Shown piece by piece: positions 46,998 to 47,505 of a stretch of DNA of 47,505 nt. The stretch spans positions 1 to 47,505 of the forward strand of contig NZ_POTZ01000005.1 of assembly GCF_003236365.1 (NCBI RefSeq), in the 5' to 3' direction. Numbering within the stretch: the stretch's first letter is position 1; each line of letters starts with the position of its first letter. The translations under genes and the position numbers were made by a program. Under the pieces are notes generated by a model, which was not told the origin of the DNA, did no database searches, and saw only the letters and a list, made by a program, of their open reading frames with translations. This DNA is from Streptomyces sp. NTH33. GTDB lineage: Bacteria > Actinomycetota > Actinomycetes > Streptomycetales > Streptomycetaceae.

Positions 46998-47505
46998 TGA
47001 AGACGGCCGCGACGACGGACGTACCGGGAGGCGCTCCGCGAGGCCCTCCGCGAGGCGCTGTCGGCCGACGAACGGGTTTTCCTGATGGGCGAGGACGTCG
47101 GCAAGTACGGCGGTTCCTTCGGTGTCAGCCTCGGTCTGGTCGAGGAGTTCGGCCCCGAACGGGTGCGCGACACCCCTTTGTCGGAGTCGGCGTTCGTCGG
47201 GGCGGGCATCGGCGCGGCCATCGCCGGCATGCGGCCCATCGTCGAGATCATGACGGTCAACTTCAGCCTGCTGGCACTCGACCAGATCCTCAACAACGCC
47301 GCCACACTGCGGCACATGTCCGGCGGCCAGCTCTCGGTGCCGGTCGTCATCAGGATGACCACCGGAGCGGGACGGCAGCTCGCGGCCCAGCACTCGCACA
47401 GCCTGGAGGGCTGGTACGCCCACATCCCCGGCATCCGCGTCCTGGCCCCCGCGACACTGGAGGACGCGCGCGGCATGCTCGCCCCCGCACTCGCCGACCC
47501 CGACC
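46997..47505 (+). pseudogene. pdhB: Pyruvate dehydrogenase E1 beta, frameshifted near start, runs off the window
   Basis: ATG 46997 overlaps the pdhA stop, but its frame is wrong after about 8 codons; from 47019 another frame gives [20 protein letters not shown], then [52 protein letters not shown] and [20 protein letters not shown] to the end of the window. These are typical E1 beta motifs. A threefold 12-bp repeat ([12 protein letters not shown]) sits just after the shift and may have promoted slippage. ATG 47085 could start a protein lacking ~30 residues. The 3' end lies outside the window, so I cannot say whether the rest is intact. Confidence 0.72.

Overview
The window is very GC-rich with strong G/C third-position bias, Streptomyces-type ribosome binding sites, frequent GTG/TTG starts and ATGA/GTGA stop-start overlaps. 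Together with its gene content (XRE/DUF397/DUF574 trio, ECF41 SigJ, Rv1733c-type, DUF1876 and DUF1918 proteins, several universal stress proteins) this points to a Streptomyces chromosome, probably an accessory arm. There are no rRNAs, tRNAs, intact insertion sequences or CRISPR arrays that I can recognise.

Layout. 0-5.7 kb: a regulator-DUF397-methyltransferase cluster, a PLP enzyme, an EF-G-binding-type zinc protein and a FUSC membrane protein. 5.7-9.9 kb: a CYP102-type P450 scrap, then a minus-strand run with a Cys-rich pentapeptide protein, sigJ, a PIG-L deacetylase and a proline-iminopeptidase-like hydrolase. 9.9-13.3 kb: back-to-back C-terminal remnants of a LacI regulator and rhamnulokinase, followed by intact lutABC; this looks like the stump of a rhamnose operon. 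13.3-21.2 kb: a minus-strand operon encoding a D-lactate-dehydrogenase-like FAD/Fe-S protein, a pyruvate-oxidase-like TPP enzyme, a 48-residue protein, a GH15 hydrolase and an SDR. With lutABC it makes a lactate/pyruvate oxidation region. 22.5-26.5 kb: a secreted 5'-nucleotidase, DedA, an orphan molybdo-flavoprotein-type FAD subunit and inorganic pyrophosphatase.

26.6-46.3 kb is a dormancy (DosR/DevR-type) island. It holds sufC, an Rv1733c-like protein, an Rv0571c-like phosphoribosyltransferase-hydrolase fusion, a DUF1876 (Rv1738-like) protein, four intact and two broken universal stress proteins, three CBS-BON proteins, Hsp20, phosphofructokinase, class I aldolase, PPK2, two TrkA-type proteins, a collapsed P-type ATPase, OsmC and a DUF1918-HTH-flavin protein. 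DosR-like sites recur between the genes. The phosphofructokinase has Asp104 and Lys124, the residues expected for PPi rather than ATP use, and sits among pyrophosphate/polyphosphate enzymes.

The window is unusually rich in deletion scars. Three times (near 10.12, 31.71 and 46.27 kb) a divergent gene pair has lost both 5' ends and the promoter between them, leaving two C-terminal halves back to back. The P-type ATPase and one universal stress protein have collapsed internally, and the pyruvate dehydrogenase genes at the right edge are frameshifted. The most promising undescribed elements are a branched structured RNA at 27507-27598, a Lys-Lys-Thr repeat leader over the sufC start, and the shared operator set.
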